Source: Chitinophaga agrisoli (GTDB lineage: Bacteria; Bacteroidota; Bacteroidia; Chitinophagales; Chitinophagaceae). Taken from it: a stretch of 64,000 nt of DNA. The position numbers and the translations under genes were made by a program. This document shows positions 1 through 8,012 of the stretch, in pieces (within the stretch, counting starts at the first letter, position 1; the number at the start of each line of letters is the position of its first letter). A model generated the notes under the pieces. It ran no database searches. It saw only the letters and a program-made list of their open reading frames with translations, and was not told where the DNA came from. The stretch lies in NCBI RefSeq assembly GCF_008386695.1, contig NZ_VUOC01000004.1, positions 186,001-250,000 on the forward strand. Reading direction: 5' to 3'.

Positions 1-139
1 CTATAAGCTGGCGCGCTATTACAGACGGGTAATCCATGGTCAATTCTGTCATCTTCATCACCGGATGGTTCTTAAAACCATATAACAAAGGCTTGGTATT
101 CAAATAACTTACTGCCGCTACTTTTACTTTCCGTTCCAA
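1..139 (-). CDS. mqnA: Menaquinone biosynthesis protein MqnA (5' fragment)
   Basis: Reading the minus strand from position 139 gives an open frame that runs off the window edge, with the stretch VKVAAVSYLNTKPLLYGF followed by a DYPSVIA segment. This is the N-terminal beta strand and substrate loop typical of MqnA, chorismate dehydratase of the futalosine route to menaquinone. No ATG lies in frame; a TTG at 139-137 is the most plausible start. About 46 residues of a family usually near 250-280 residues are present. It is divergent from purB, with only about 40 bp between them, so the two promoters must overlap. The identification rests on a short but characteristic segment. Confidence 0.72.
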   Translation of the reverse strand, partial: MERKVKVAAVSYLNTKPLLYGFKNHPVMKMTELTMDYPSVIARQLI

Positions 140-145
140 TTTCTG

Positions 146-153
146 TATTTTTG
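146..153 (+). promoter_or_regulatory. purB -7 promoter box
   Basis: TATTTTTG matches the Bacteroidota primary sigma -7 consensus TAnnTTTG exactly and lies 27 bp before the purB ATG. The expected -33 TTTG is not clear; only a T-rich TTTTAC is present about 20 bp upstream. Confidence 0.5.
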
Positions 154-180
154 TGGCCCGCAAAATTAAGCTAAAATATT

Positions 181-1521
181 ATGCAACTACAACCTTTAAC
201 CGCCATTTCACCGTTAGACGGTCGTTACCGTAAGCAACTGGACGAACTGGCGCCCTATTTCTCGGAATTCGCGTTGATCCGTTACCGTGTACTGGTAGAG
301 ATAGAGTATTTCATCGCCCTGGCGGAACAGAAGGTGTTTTCATTACCTAAAACGAAAATACCGGCCCTGCGCAAAATATACCAGGATTTTACGGTAGAGC
401 ATGCGCAGCTCATCAAGGATACGGAAAAGATCACCAACCATGATGTGAAGGCCGTAGAGTACTTTGTAAAGAACGAGCTCAAAGGCCTGGGCCTGGAAGA
501 TCTGCTGGAATGGGTACATTTCGGCCTTACCTCCCAGGACATCAATAATACCGCCACCCCGCTGCTCTGGAAAGACGCCGTGGAGCAAACCTATATGCCG
601 GCCATCGCCAACCTGGTGCTGGAACTGAAGAAACTGGGCAAGGGCTGGATGAAGATCCCCATGCTGGCCCGTACACACGGACAACCCGCATCCCCCACCA
701 TCCTGGGCAAGGAGATCCTGGTATTTGTAGAAAGGCTCGAAGGCCAGATCAAACTGCTGGGCGATATCCCCTTCGCAGCCAAATTTGGCGGCGCTACCGG
801 TAACTTCAACGCCCATCACGTGGCATTCCCCAAGGTAAACTGGGAAAAGTTTGCGGATAAGTTCGTACATGGCGCCCTGGGCCTGCAGCGCATGCGCTAT
901 ACCACCCAGATCGAGCACTACGACAACTTGGCCGCCCATTTTGACACGCTCAAGCGTATCAACAATATCCTGATAGACCTTTGCCGCGATATCTGGACCT
1001 ACATCTCCATGGACTATTTCAAACAAAAAGTAAAGAAGAACGAAGTAGGCTCCAGCGCCATGCCGCACAAAGTGAATCCCATCGATTTTGAGAATGCGGA
1101 AGGTAACCTGGGCGTAGGCAATGCCCTGTATGAGCACCTGAGCGCCAAACTGCCCATCTCCCGCCTGCAACGCGACCTCACGGATTCTACCGTGCTGCGT
1201 AATATAGGCGTGCCCTTTGGACATAGCATACTGGCCCTCCGCTCTATCCAGAAAGGCCTGGAAAAGCTGATCCTGAACGAAAGCAAGCTGAAAGAAGACC
1301 TGGAGAACAACTGGGCCGTGGTAGCAGAGGCCATTCAGACCGTATTACGTCGCGAGAACTACCCCCAGCCCTACGAAGCGCTGAAGGAGCTCACCCGCGG
1401 CGGCGATGCCATCACCAAAAAGACCATGCACCAGTTCATTGACGGGCTTAAGATCAATGCAGCCCTGAAGAAAGAATTGAAAGCCATTACGCCGGCTAAC
1501 TATACCGGCGTGTGGAATTGA
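181..1521 (+). CDS. purB: Adenylosuccinate lyase
   Basis: 446 residues, close to the usual length of the E. coli-type enzyme. PurB catalyses two fumarate-releasing steps in purine synthesis: SAICAR to AICAR and adenylosuccinate to AMP. Visible family signatures are TSQDINNTA near residue 120, THGQPASP near 164 (catalytic His region) and the fumarase/aspartase superfamily loop GSSAMPHKVNPIDFEN near 292, which carries the catalytic Ser. The start ATG follows a TAnnTTTG promoter box and is the first in frame. It is monocistronic: a strong terminator follows within 20 bp. The protein is cytoplasmic. Confidence 0.96.
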   Translation: MQLQPLTAISPLDGRYRKQLDELAPYFSEFALIRYRVLVEIEYFIALAEQKVFSLPKTKIPALRKIYQDFTVEHAQLIKDTEKITNHDVKAVEYFVKNELKGLGLEDLLEWVHFGLTSQDINNTATPLLWKDAVEQTYMPAIANLVLELKKLGKGWMKIPMLARTHGQPASPTILGKEILVFVERLEGQIKLLGDIPFAAKFGGATGNFNAHHVAFPKVNWEKFADKFVHGALGLQRMRYTTQIEHYDNLAAHFDTLKRINNILIDLCRDIWTYISMDYFKQKVKKNEVGSSAMPHKVNPIDFENAEGNLGVGNALYEHLSAKLPISRLQRDLTDSTVLRNIGVPFGHSILALRSIQKGLEKLILNESKLKEDLENNWAVVAEAIQTVLRRENYPQPYEALKELTRGGDAITKKTMHQFIDGLKINAALKKELKAITPANYTGVWN

Positions 1522-1538
1522 TCTATAATATTTGTATA

Positions 1539-1573
1539 GGCGCTGATCGTAGAAACGGTCAGCGCCTTTTTTG
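1539..1573 (+). terminator. Terminator of purB
   Basis: An inverted repeat with GGCGCTGA and TCAGCGCC arms is followed by six T residues on the + strand only. It separates purB from the convergent gene ending at 1582. Confidence 0.85.
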
Positions 1574-1581
1574 TATACACC

Positions 1582-2304
1582 TTAGCGAAGCTCTATTTCT
1601 TTCAGATCCACAGATACCAACAGGGGCTCCGGCAGCAAAGGAGTGTTATCTTCCTTCCTCACATACACCCGCCGTTTGGTAGCGATCTTAATACCGTTTA
1701 CATCCACATAATCATCTGTATAATGCACCGCGCTGGCGCCGCCTAAAACATCCACATCGTAATCATGGCGGCGGATCAAGCCGGTCTTATCTATATAAAA
1801 CACCTGCACGGCCCCATGGGTGGCTACGTTTTCGGGGAATTGCACCCGCAACCGCCGCCAGGTTTCGCCATTCTCTTCCCATAGTTCCAGCTCGCTTACC
1901 TCATAACCAGGCTGTATAAAGTTAAAAGGCGCATTGAAATAGGTCCACATGGCATAACCGGCAAAATATGCCAGCTGTAGCCGGGTCCAGGGCGTTTCTA
2001 CCGTATGCCCTTTAAAAGAAGCCCGGGGATTGGCTAACTCTTCCACTACCGTGCCATTGGCATCCTCGATAGCAACCCTTCCCGGCTCAAAAACGGTATG
2101 CCAGTCAGTTTGAATAAAGGGGGAATGGGAGGCCCATTCTTTCTTCAGATCAACCGTTACATGCAGATCATCCATTACCCCCGGATGGCCTTTCATTGGC
2201 CAGGTAACGCCGCCTACCAGTAAACGGGCAGAAATATTGTCAAACTGTTCCCAGCGTGGCAGACCGCCATGCGCGGCTATTGTCAATGCTAATAAGTCGT
2301 TCAT
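1582..2304 (-). CDS. Conserved hypothetical protein, 240 aa
   Basis: No function is recognised. The protein has no signal peptide or membrane helix. It is rich in beta-strand-like segments and aromatic residues, for example the WTYFNAPFNF segment near residue 120 and a C-terminal part of alternating strands ending in VDLKEIELR. The overall pattern resembles soluble beta-sheet proteins that bind hydrophobic ligands (lipoprotein-localisation-factor-like folds), but that is only an impression. The gene has its own TAnnTTTG promoter box at 2347-2354, so it is probably transcribed separately from the Crp-like gene behind it, and it ends convergently with purB. Confidence 0.7.
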   Translation of the reverse strand: MNDLLALTIAAHGGLPRWEQFDNISARLLVGGVTWPMKGHPGVMDDLHVTVDLKKEWASHSPFIQTDWHTVFEPGRVAIEDANGTVVEELANPRASFKGHTVETPWTRLQLAYFAGYAMWTYFNAPFNFIQPGYEVSELELWEENGETWRRLRVQFPENVATHGAVQVFYIDKTGLIRRHDYDVDVLGGASAVHYTDDYVDVNGIKIATKRRVYVRKEDNTPLLPEPLLVSVDLKEIELR

Positions 2305-2346
2305 TTTTTTAGGTTTTGTTTGCTTACCTGTTGATCAGGTACAGTA

Positions 2347-2354
2347 CAAAGGTA
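2347..2354 (-). promoter_or_regulatory. -7 promoter box of the 240-aa gene
   Basis: On the minus strand the sequence reads TACCTTTG, a perfect TAnnTTTG box, 42 bp upstream of the ATG at 2304. Confidence 0.5.
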
Positions 2355-2476
2355 CTAGCACGGGCAGCCGGCAAACATTCACCTATGTGAATAAATGCAA
2401 AGGGGTAGAAAATATTGGCTGCTATATAGAAAACTGCAAGAACCTGGAAAGGTATCCTTTCCGCGCGCTCAGTCCC

Positions 2477-3085
2477 TCAATACCCACCGGTCCGGATCCG
2501 GCTCAATGACTGCGGCGCAATACCCAGGTAAGATGCGATATAATGATTGGAGAACATTTGCAGCAAATGCGGCTCATCCTTCAGCAGTTTCTCATAACGG
2601 TCCGCAGCGCTCATAGTAAGCATGGCAAATACGCGGTCGTAGGTATAGATAAAAGACCGCTCATTCAGCTTACGCATCCACCGCTCAAAAAGCAGGGAAC
2701 TTTCGATCATGCTGCTGACAGCCTCCCGGGTGAACAGGATGGCCTTTACATCTGTCAGGGTTTCTATGGTGATGGAAGACAGCTGCTCGCTTAAATAACT
2801 CTTATAATCTACCAGGAAAAGGTTCTTGAGATTACTCTCCGGCGTGTTAAAATGAAACAGCCAGGTGGTGGTCTTGCCGGTATAATCCGTATAATAAGAC
2901 CGGGCCTTCCCGGATACAATAAAATAGGCCTTGTTGCTATTAACGCCCTCTTCCAGTACCAGCTCCTTTTTGGAGAACGTTACTTCCCGGGTGTTGGCAG
3001 CCACCAGCTCCATTACGCTTTCGTCCAATTTAACGAACCGGCCCATCACATCAAAAAAGGGCTGGCAGGCAGCTATAGTGGTCAT
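2477..3085 (-). CDS. Crp/Fnr-family transcriptional regulator
   Basis: 202 residues from the ATG at 3085; a longer frame reaches 3124 but adds a non-conserved leader. The N-terminal half is a cyclic-nucleotide-binding-type beta barrel (KKELVLEEGVNSNKAYFIVSGKAR, residues about 38-62 in two strands around a glycine turn). A long dimerisation helix follows, then a C-terminal winged helix with HYIASYLGIAPQSLSRIR as recognition helix. The usual cAMP phosphate-cassette Arg-Ser pair is not obvious, so the effector is unknown. It is the Bacteroidota Crp subgroup often found next to small oxidoreductase or hypothetical genes; here its neighbour at 1582-2304 is a candidate target. Confidence 0.87.
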   Translation of the reverse strand: MTTIAACQPFFDVMGRFVKLDESVMELVAANTREVTFSKKELVLEEGVNSNKAYFIVSGKARSYYTDYTGKTTTWLFHFNTPESNLKNLFLVDYKSYLSEQLSSITIETLTDVKAILFTREAVSSMIESSLLFERWMRKLNERSFIYTYDRVFAMLTMSAADRYEKLLKDEPHLLQMFSNHYIASYLGIAPQSLSRIRTGGY

Positions 3086-3211
3086 GGTATTACAAGACAG
3101 TTGATACAGCGTAAAAATACACAATCATGCGGCATTTATCCGGTGGCTATTGCAGAAGGGCCACGGTGTCATTAATCCAGCCAGCAGACAACCATATGCA
3201 CCGCCCGCCTA

Positions 3212-4417
3212 CTACAGACGATATCCCCTTATAGCCTTCGATTGCAACGCCGGCAATACCGCCCCCGGTTTATCCAGGTAAAAATAAGCCGTAGCCGAAA
3301 CATCATCCGACCGGTAAAAATTCGTCCAGGTATCAGACAGCCCCGCCGTTTTTAACCGCACCGTCTTCCCTTGCTGGTACAGGGCCAGCTGTTTCCCATC
3401 CATATCGCTGGTGATGGGGATCATCGGCGCCCCTGCTTCCTGCAGGGCAGCTACGGTGGATGTTTGTCCGCCCCCTATCTGTTGCAACGTCACCCGGCAA
3501 CTGCTCGTAAAAAAGATAGGATCAGGGATATGGTACCGGTAAAAGCACCACTGCCGCAGAGAATCGCTGGATACCAGGCAGCCGGTATACCGCTGCGCAA
3601 AAAATCCCTGGCCCCAACCGGTACCTATATAATCCTCTGTGCCGGTGCCCACCAGTGTAGGCAGGGCCCGGTCCCCATCCAGGAACATTTTCACCTCTCC
3701 CTCACCCCACCATAATTTACCATAGGCCGGGTTGGCATTCACCCCCACATTCACGCCCAGGAAACGGCCCTTGCCCTGTATGCCCGGCAGCAGCTCAAAA
3801 TCCCTGGAGGGCGTAGTAGCCGTATCCCGCCGCCAATAAGCATGGAAATACAGGTTATCCTCGTCCCAGTTTTTTACCAGGCTATAATCCACATCAAAAA
3901 AGAAATGGCTCAGGGCTTTGCCGGATTCATTGGTCACCACAATACGGGCTGCCTTGCGGAAAGGCATCGGGATAAAGCAATTAAAGGAGCGGCCCTCCGG
4001 GCTGGCAAACAGCGCATTCTCAAAAACGGCGGTGCGGCCCAGCCCTACGCCAAAGAAATCACCCAAAGGCACAGATACCGCCGGCGTAGACGCGCCATCC
4101 CAATACATCTCCAGTTTCAACAGGCGCAGCATCTCCGGCGACCGGTCTGCCAATGTAACCCATATCCGGTGGATGATACCCTGCCCCTGGATATCCAGCA
4201 GGGTATTGCTCGCTCCTGGGGCGATAGGATCACAGGGATGCCCTTTAGCTCCATTATTAGCTTTGCCGCCTGCCCCCTTCACCCCGTTCAAATTCTCCGG
4301 ACTGCTCCACCGCGGCGTAAGATTATTATCAAACTGGTAAACAGGCGCCTGCGCCATACTACCGCACACCACACACGTCAATAACATAGAAAATAAAATA
4401 CCAAAACGCATAGTCAT
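3212..4417 (-). CDS. DUF2961 / GH172-family exported glycoside hydrolase
   Basis: 401 residues with an N-terminal signal peptide (FGILFSMLLTCVVCGSMAQA). The mature protein shows the DUF2961 layout: a double jelly-roll with GQGIIHRIWVTL near residue 78, VPLGDFFGVG near 116 and the GTGTEDYIGTGWG loop near 255. Family GH172 contains difructose-anhydride and arabinofuranosidase enzymes, and acidic residues in loops like the TED motif serve catalysis, so hydrolysis of a fructan or arabinan in the periplasm or at the surface is likely; the exact substrate cannot be read from sequence. Two in-frame ATGs (4417 and 4411) are possible. It is not embedded in a polysaccharide utilisation locus. Confidence 0.88.
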   Translation of the reverse strand: MTMRFGILFSMLLTCVVCGSMAQAPVYQFDNNLTPRWSSPENLNGVKGAGGKANNGAKGHPCDPIAPGASNTLLDIQGQGIIHRIWVTLADRSPEMLRLLKLEMYWDGASTPAVSVPLGDFFGVGLGRTAVFENALFASPEGRSFNCFIPMPFRKAARIVVTNESGKALSHFFFDVDYSLVKNWDEDNLYFHAYWRRDTATTPSRDFELLPGIQGKGRFLGVNVGVNANPAYGKLWWGEGEVKMFLDGDRALPTLVGTGTEDYIGTGWGQGFFAQRYTGCLVSSDSLRQWCFYRYHIPDPIFFTSSCRVTLQQIGGGQTSTVAALQEAGAPMIPITSDMDGKQLALYQQGKTVRLKTAGLSDTWTNFYRSDDVSATAYFYLDKPGAVLPALQSKAIRGYRL

Positions 4418-4435
4418 TAATTAGCTACAGATGAT

Positions 4436-4574
4436 CAACTAAAAAGCACGCTCGCTCGTATTCATCACTAACAATCAATTACAAAACATACCCACCCGCA
4501 TTCATCATCAATAATCAACCAACAAACATTCCCCTCCGCATCCATCATTAGTAATTAGTAATTCGTAATTACTA
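4436..4574. repeat. Imperfect tandem repeats including AATTACG heptamers at the yraN stop
   Basis: The gap between yraN and the GH172 gene holds about three imperfect copies of a 40-50 bp unit (CATTCATCATCAATAATCAAC-like). The part next to yraN is, on the minus strand, a run of 7-bp units AATTACG/AATTACT directly after the yraN TAG. A 16-bp piece (4559-4574) is identical to 24661-24676 at the lepA stop codon. Confidence 0.7.
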
Positions 4575-4928
4575 GAACGCGTCTTCAAAATGCGCCAGCT
4601 CATACTTATCCTCCTGGGTAAAAGTGATAGCAATGATATCAAACCGTATCGCCGTCGGGATCCAGGGGCTCCGCGCCATAAATACCTCCGCGGCCGCCTG
4701 CAGATAATTCTGCTTCCGGATACCCACCGCCTCTTCCGGCCAGCCGTACAGGTCACTCATGCGCGTCTTTACTTCAAAAAATACCAGGCAATCTTCCCGG
4801 CTGGCAATGATATCGATCTCCTTCCTGCCCCATTTCCAGTTGGTATGTAATACCTCGTAAGCCTGTTCTTGTACGTATTGCCGGGCAATCAGCTCTCCTT
4901 TTTTACCCAGCTCATTATGGGAAGCCAT
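4572..4928 (-). CDS. yraN: YraN family (UPF0102) nuclease-fold protein
   Basis: 118 residues, the normal family length. The predicted restriction-endonuclease-like core is visible: GKKGELIARQYV helix near residue 8, WGRKEIDIIA near 33 (the E-x-D of the fold) and LVFFEVKTR near 48 (the ExK motif). YraN proteins are thought to act in DNA repair or recombination or as structure-specific nucleases, without firm biochemical assignment in this phylum. It is divergent from manA, with about 54 bp between starts. The TAG stop is the first triplet of a repeat array shared with lepA. Confidence 0.9.
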   Translation of the reverse strand: MASHNELGKKGELIARQYVQEQAYEVLHTNWKWGRKEIDIIASREDCLVFFEVKTRMSDLYGWPEEAVGIRKQNYLQAAAEVFMARSPWIPTAIRFDIIAITFTQEDKYELAHFEDAF

Positions 4929-4937
4929 TTTTTCAAC

Positions 4938-4945
4938 TAATTTTG
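4938..4945 (+). promoter_or_regulatory. manA -7 promoter box
   Basis: TAATTTTG fits TAnnTTTG and lies 37 bp before the manA ATG. No convincing -33 element was seen. Confidence 0.42.
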
Positions 4946-4982
4946 GGCCGGTTTACAATGGTTCATTAATAAATCTACAGAA

Positions 4983-6203
4983 ATGGCTGCAGTTGATAAA
5001 AAGTTATTCCGGCTGGATGGTAAAGTACAGCACTATGCATGGGGTGGTTATACCTATATCCCCCAATTACTGGGACAACCCGCTAGCGATAAGCCCAGCG
5101 CGGAGTACTGGATGGGCGCGCATCCCAGCGCACCTGCCACCATTCACCTGAACGGACAAACCACTACGCTGGATCAACTGATACAGCAATCCCCCGCCCC
5201 CATCGTGGGCCAACAGGTATGGGACCGCTTTAAGGAGCTGCCTTACCTGCTCAAGATATTGGATGTAAAAGATATGTTGTCCATACAGGTGCACCCCACC
5301 AAGGCCGAAGCAGAAAAAGGTTTCGCCAGGGAAAACGAGGCCGGCATACCGCTCAATGCCCCGCACCGTAATTATAAGGACGCCAACCATAAACCGGAGA
5401 TCATGGTGGCCCTCAGTGAGTTCTGGCTGCTGCATGGTTTTTTGCCGGAAGATAAACTGCGCACCGTACTGGAAACCGTGTCCGCATTCGCCTCACTCAA
5501 AACCGTGTACGAAAAAGAAGGAACCTACGGCTTGTACAAGACCGTCATGGAAATGCCCCAAGACCAGGTAAACCAGCTGTTACGCCCCCTGGGAGAAGCA
5601 GTCCTGGAAGCCTACCAGAACGGTCGCCTCGCCAAATCAGATCCCGCGTTCTGGGCTGGCAGGGCCATCGCCAATGATCCGCAGGGCCTGGACCGGCTGG
5701 ACAGAGGCATCTTCTCTATCTACTTCTTCAATATTGTACAAACACAACCCGGAGACGCCGTTTTCCAGGATGCCGGTATACCGCACGCCTACCTCGAAGG
5801 CCAGAACGTAGAGCTGATGGCCAACTCTGACAACGTACTCCGCGGCGGCCTCACTCCCAAACATATCGATGTGCCGGAGCTGCTCAAACATACCCGTTTC
5901 GAAGGCGTACATCCGCATATCATGAAAGGAGAGCCCGCCGCCAACCCGGCAGAAAGGATCTACCACTCCCCCGCGCCGGATTTCGTGGTAAGCAGCATCA
6001 CCCTGCAAACGGGAACCGTATACGAGCATACCAGCCAGGCGGCAGAGATCATGCTGGTGTTGAAAGGCGATGCAACCATCACCGGTTCCGACAACCTGGA
6101 GCTCCGGCAGGGCCAATCCGTTTTTGTAAGCGCCGGCGAACCTTACCGTATTACCGGTAATGCTTTGATCTTCAAAGCCACTGTACCGGTGAATAATTTA
6201 TAA
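4983..6203 (+). CDS. manA: Mannose-6-phosphate isomerase, class I
   Basis: 406 residues. It interconverts mannose 6-phosphate and fructose 6-phosphate, feeding GDP-sugar synthesis or mannose catabolism in the cytoplasm. The type I cupin metal-site signatures are present: SIQVHPTKAEAEKGF near residue 100 (Gln and His ligands), DANHKPEIMVAL near 131 (His and Glu ligands) and a later YLEGQNVELMANSDNVLRGG block near 270 with the catalytic Arg. The C-terminal cupin half extends to the end (QGQSVFVSAGEPYRITG). It appears monocistronic. Confidence 0.94.
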   Translation: MAAVDKKLFRLDGKVQHYAWGGYTYIPQLLGQPASDKPSAEYWMGAHPSAPATIHLNGQTTTLDQLIQQSPAPIVGQQVWDRFKELPYLLKILDVKDMLSIQVHPTKAEAEKGFARENEAGIPLNAPHRNYKDANHKPEIMVALSEFWLLHGFLPEDKLRTVLETVSAFASLKTVYEKEGTYGLYKTVMEMPQDQVNQLLRPLGEAVLEAYQNGRLAKSDPAFWAGRAIANDPQGLDRLDRGIFSIYFFNIVQTQPGDAVFQDAGIPHAYLEGQNVELMANSDNVLRGGLTPKHIDVPELLKHTRFEGVHPHIMKGEPAANPAERIYHSPAPDFVVSSITLQTGTVYEHTSQAAEIMLVLKGDATITGSDNLELRQGQSVFVSAGEPYRITGNALIFKATVPVNNL

Positions 6204-6240
6204 TTTTAACGTAATTTAGCTGGATGATTGGCCTGACTGC

Positions 6241-6360
6241 CAGTCATCTGACCCAGATAAACGCAACAAGTTCCATCTGGTCAACAAACAGTCAAACTGG
6301 CTCAGATGAAATCCCTGATTCCATCTGACCAACATAAAAAATCAAAGTGATCCAGATGAA
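6241..6360. repeat. Array of ATCTG/CAGAT inverted half-sites upstream of the DUF6580 gene
   Basis: Five related 12-14 bp sites occur in 120 bp: 6241-6252, 6271-6284, 6297-6310, 6319-6332 and 6347-6360. The last four alternate in orientation (TTCCATCTGGTCAA-like, then its complement), making two inverted pairs. The last copy covers the start codon of the downstream gene. Confidence 0.6.
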
Positions 6361-6946
6361 ACAACAAAAATCATCCTTTTCAGAAATCCTCCTCATTGCA
6401 GGTCTTATCCTCGCGGCCGGTCTATGCCGTTTGATCACCAACGAACTGCAATGGTGGAACTTCAACGCCATTGGCGCCAGCGCCCTCTTTGGCGGCGTAG
6501 TGATCAAAAACAAACGCTTATCTTATATATTACCGCTGGCCACACTCTTCCTCACGGATCTTTGTTTCCAGCTCTTCACCAACATCCAGGGCTTCTACGG
6601 TGCGCAGATGTTCTTTGTATACGGCGCCTTCCTGCTCATCACCTTCATCGGCACACAGCTGAAGAAGATCAATGCGCTGACAATATTCCTGACAGCCATA
6701 GGCACAGGCCTGCTGTTCTTCCTGATCTCTAACTTCGGCGTATGGGTGCTGTCTAATATGTACCCGCATACCGCCAGCGGATTAATGGCCTGCTATGCCG
6801 CAGCCATCCCATTCTTCCGGAACGATATGTTCGGTAACTTCCTGCTCAATACCATCATGGGCAGCGTATGCTATAGCGCAGTATTATTCGGTGCATATGC
6901 ACTGGTAAAAAGGATCGCGATCAAACCGCAGGGTCAGCTGGCCTAA
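6356..6946 (+). CDS. DUF6580-type integral membrane protein
   Basis: 196 residues from ATG 6356; a GTG nine bases earlier is the only alternative and lies inside the same repeat. About five to six hydrophobic helices are visible, at residues roughly 10-30, 40-60, 65-85, 90-110, 115-140 and 160-190, with short polar loops and a Trp/Asn-rich first loop (NELQWWNFNAIGAS). The architecture resembles small S-component-like transport proteins, which is the family's proposed role; the substrate is unknown. It is followed by its own terminator. Binding of a factor to the repeat array over the start could control it. Confidence 0.72.
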   Translation: MKQQKSSFSEILLIAGLILAAGLCRLITNELQWWNFNAIGASALFGGVVIKNKRLSYILPLATLFLTDLCFQLFTNIQGFYGAQMFFVYGAFLLITFIGTQLKKINALTIFLTAIGTGLLFFLISNFGVWVLSNMYPHTASGLMACYAAAIPFFRNDMFGNFLLNTIMGSVCYSAVLFGAYALVKRIAIKPQGQLA

Positions 6947-6973
6947 GCGTTACATGATATTTTACTAAAGGAA

Positions 6974-7013
6974 GGGGTCGTCTCAAGGCAATTGAGGCGT
7001 CCCCTTTTGTTTT
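6974..7013 (+). terminator. Terminator after the DUF6580 gene
   Basis: Hairpin arms GGGGTCGTCTCAA and TTGAGGCGTCCCC (two mismatches) are followed by TTTTGTTTT. Confidence 0.82.
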
Positions 7014-7191
7014 CAGGGCCGGTGTTTGCGGCAGGGACAATGCAAACCTTTTGGATCAGGCTGTTTAACAACCGCTTTCAACCAACCGCCCACGCCACAG
7101 AAACCGCCGCCACTAGCCTGAAAAGCAATCAAATTTTTACCACAGAATCAGTACATTTAAACAAGAATCAACCAAATATCCGAGGTCAGGG

Positions 7192-7779
7192 ATGTATAAC
7201 GCAACAGACAGTGTAAAAGACCTTTTCCGCCGTATCGCAGAAGGAGACGAAGCCGCTTTCAAGCTACTTTTTGATCATTACCTCCCTATCCTGCGTCCTT
7301 TTATATTCAAACTGGTACAGCAGGAATCCGGCGCAGAAGACGTAATGCAAAATACTTTTGTAAGGGTATGGCTCAACCGTGACAAGCTGGAGGGTGTAGA
7401 ACATCCCCAGGCCTGGTTATACCGCCTTACCGCCAACGAATGTTATACCTGGCTTAAAAAAGAAGCCACCCTCCGCCTGCGCCACCAGGCCGCCGCCCAC
7501 CCGGATACCGGCTACGATCCGGTGGCCGGCCAGCTGGCCCTCAAAGAAACGCGTCATCTCATCGCCCAGGCAGTCGATAAACTGCCGCCACAGCGTAAAC
7601 AGATCTACCTGCTCAGCCGCAACGCAGGCCTTAAGATCCCGGAGATCGCGGACCAGCTGCAGCTTTCCCAGAGTTATATCAAAAACGCCATCGTATTTTC
7701 CCTCAAAAGCATCCGGGACCACCTGGAGAAGAACGGCCATTACATTCCGCTGATCGTACTGCTCTTTATAAAGGAATGA
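7192..7779 (+). CDS. ECF RNA polymerase sigma factor (FecI-like)
   Basis: 195 residues. Region 2 is seen at about 10-80 (FRRIAEGDEAAFKLLFDHY, then SGAEDVMQNTFVRVW), and region 4 at about 120-180 with LPPQRKQIYLLSRNAGLKIPEIADQL and a helix-turn-helix. This is the Bacteroidota ECF group that works with FecR-type anti-sigma factors to switch on SusC/SusD uptake operons after a signal through the outer-membrane receptor. The partner anti-sigma gene lies 233 bp downstream and the receptor after it, so autoregulation of the whole block is likely. Its 3' end overlaps by 4 bp (ATGA) a small open frame discussed with the repeat at 7793-7905. Confidence 0.94.
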   Translation: MYNATDSVKDLFRRIAEGDEAAFKLLFDHYLPILRPFIFKLVQQESGAEDVMQNTFVRVWLNRDKLEGVEHPQAWLYRLTANECYTWLKKEATLRLRHQAAAHPDTGYDPVAGQLALKETRHLIAQAVDKLPPQRKQIYLLSRNAGLKIPEIADQLQLSQSYIKNAIVFSLKSIRDHLEKNGHYIPLIVLLFIKE

Positions 7780-7792
7780 AACGCGCTCCTCT

Positions 7793-7905
7793 AAAGAATA
7801 ACCATGTCACTGCTCTCCATAAAAGAGCCTCATTTTCCCTCAAACGATCACCTATCAAAGAACAGCCACCTGCTCTCCACCAAAGAGCCCCTTTTTCCCT
7901 CAACC
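7793..7905 (+). repeat. Direct repeat with hairpins between sigma and anti-sigma genes
   Basis: Two imperfect copies of about 50 bp (7793-7843 and 7857-7905) lie between fecI and fecR. Each contains a short hairpin, CTCTccataaaAGAG and GCTCTccaccaaAGAGC; the second is followed by CCCTTTTT and so looks like a weak terminator or attenuator. An ORF of 68 codons starting at 7776, overlapping the sigma stop as ATGA, spans both copies and therefore encodes a duplicated ALHxRAxFSL motif; I cannot tell whether it is translated. Confidence 0.55.
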
Positions 7906-8012
7906 CACCCCCTTCATCCAAAAAACTCCAAAAATATTTTCCCTCCGATAAGTACCGTTCCTTTTTTGCGCATTCTTATTAATAACACAGCATAACAACA
8001 CACAGCAAAAAC

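Noticed and set aside
343-1224. 293-codon minus frame inside purB
   Set aside because: Lies entirely opposite purB, whose family signatures are unmistakable.
2237-2616. Two small + strand frames across the gap between the 240-aa and Crp-like genes
   Set aside because: They overlap two supported minus genes and their peptides have no coding features.
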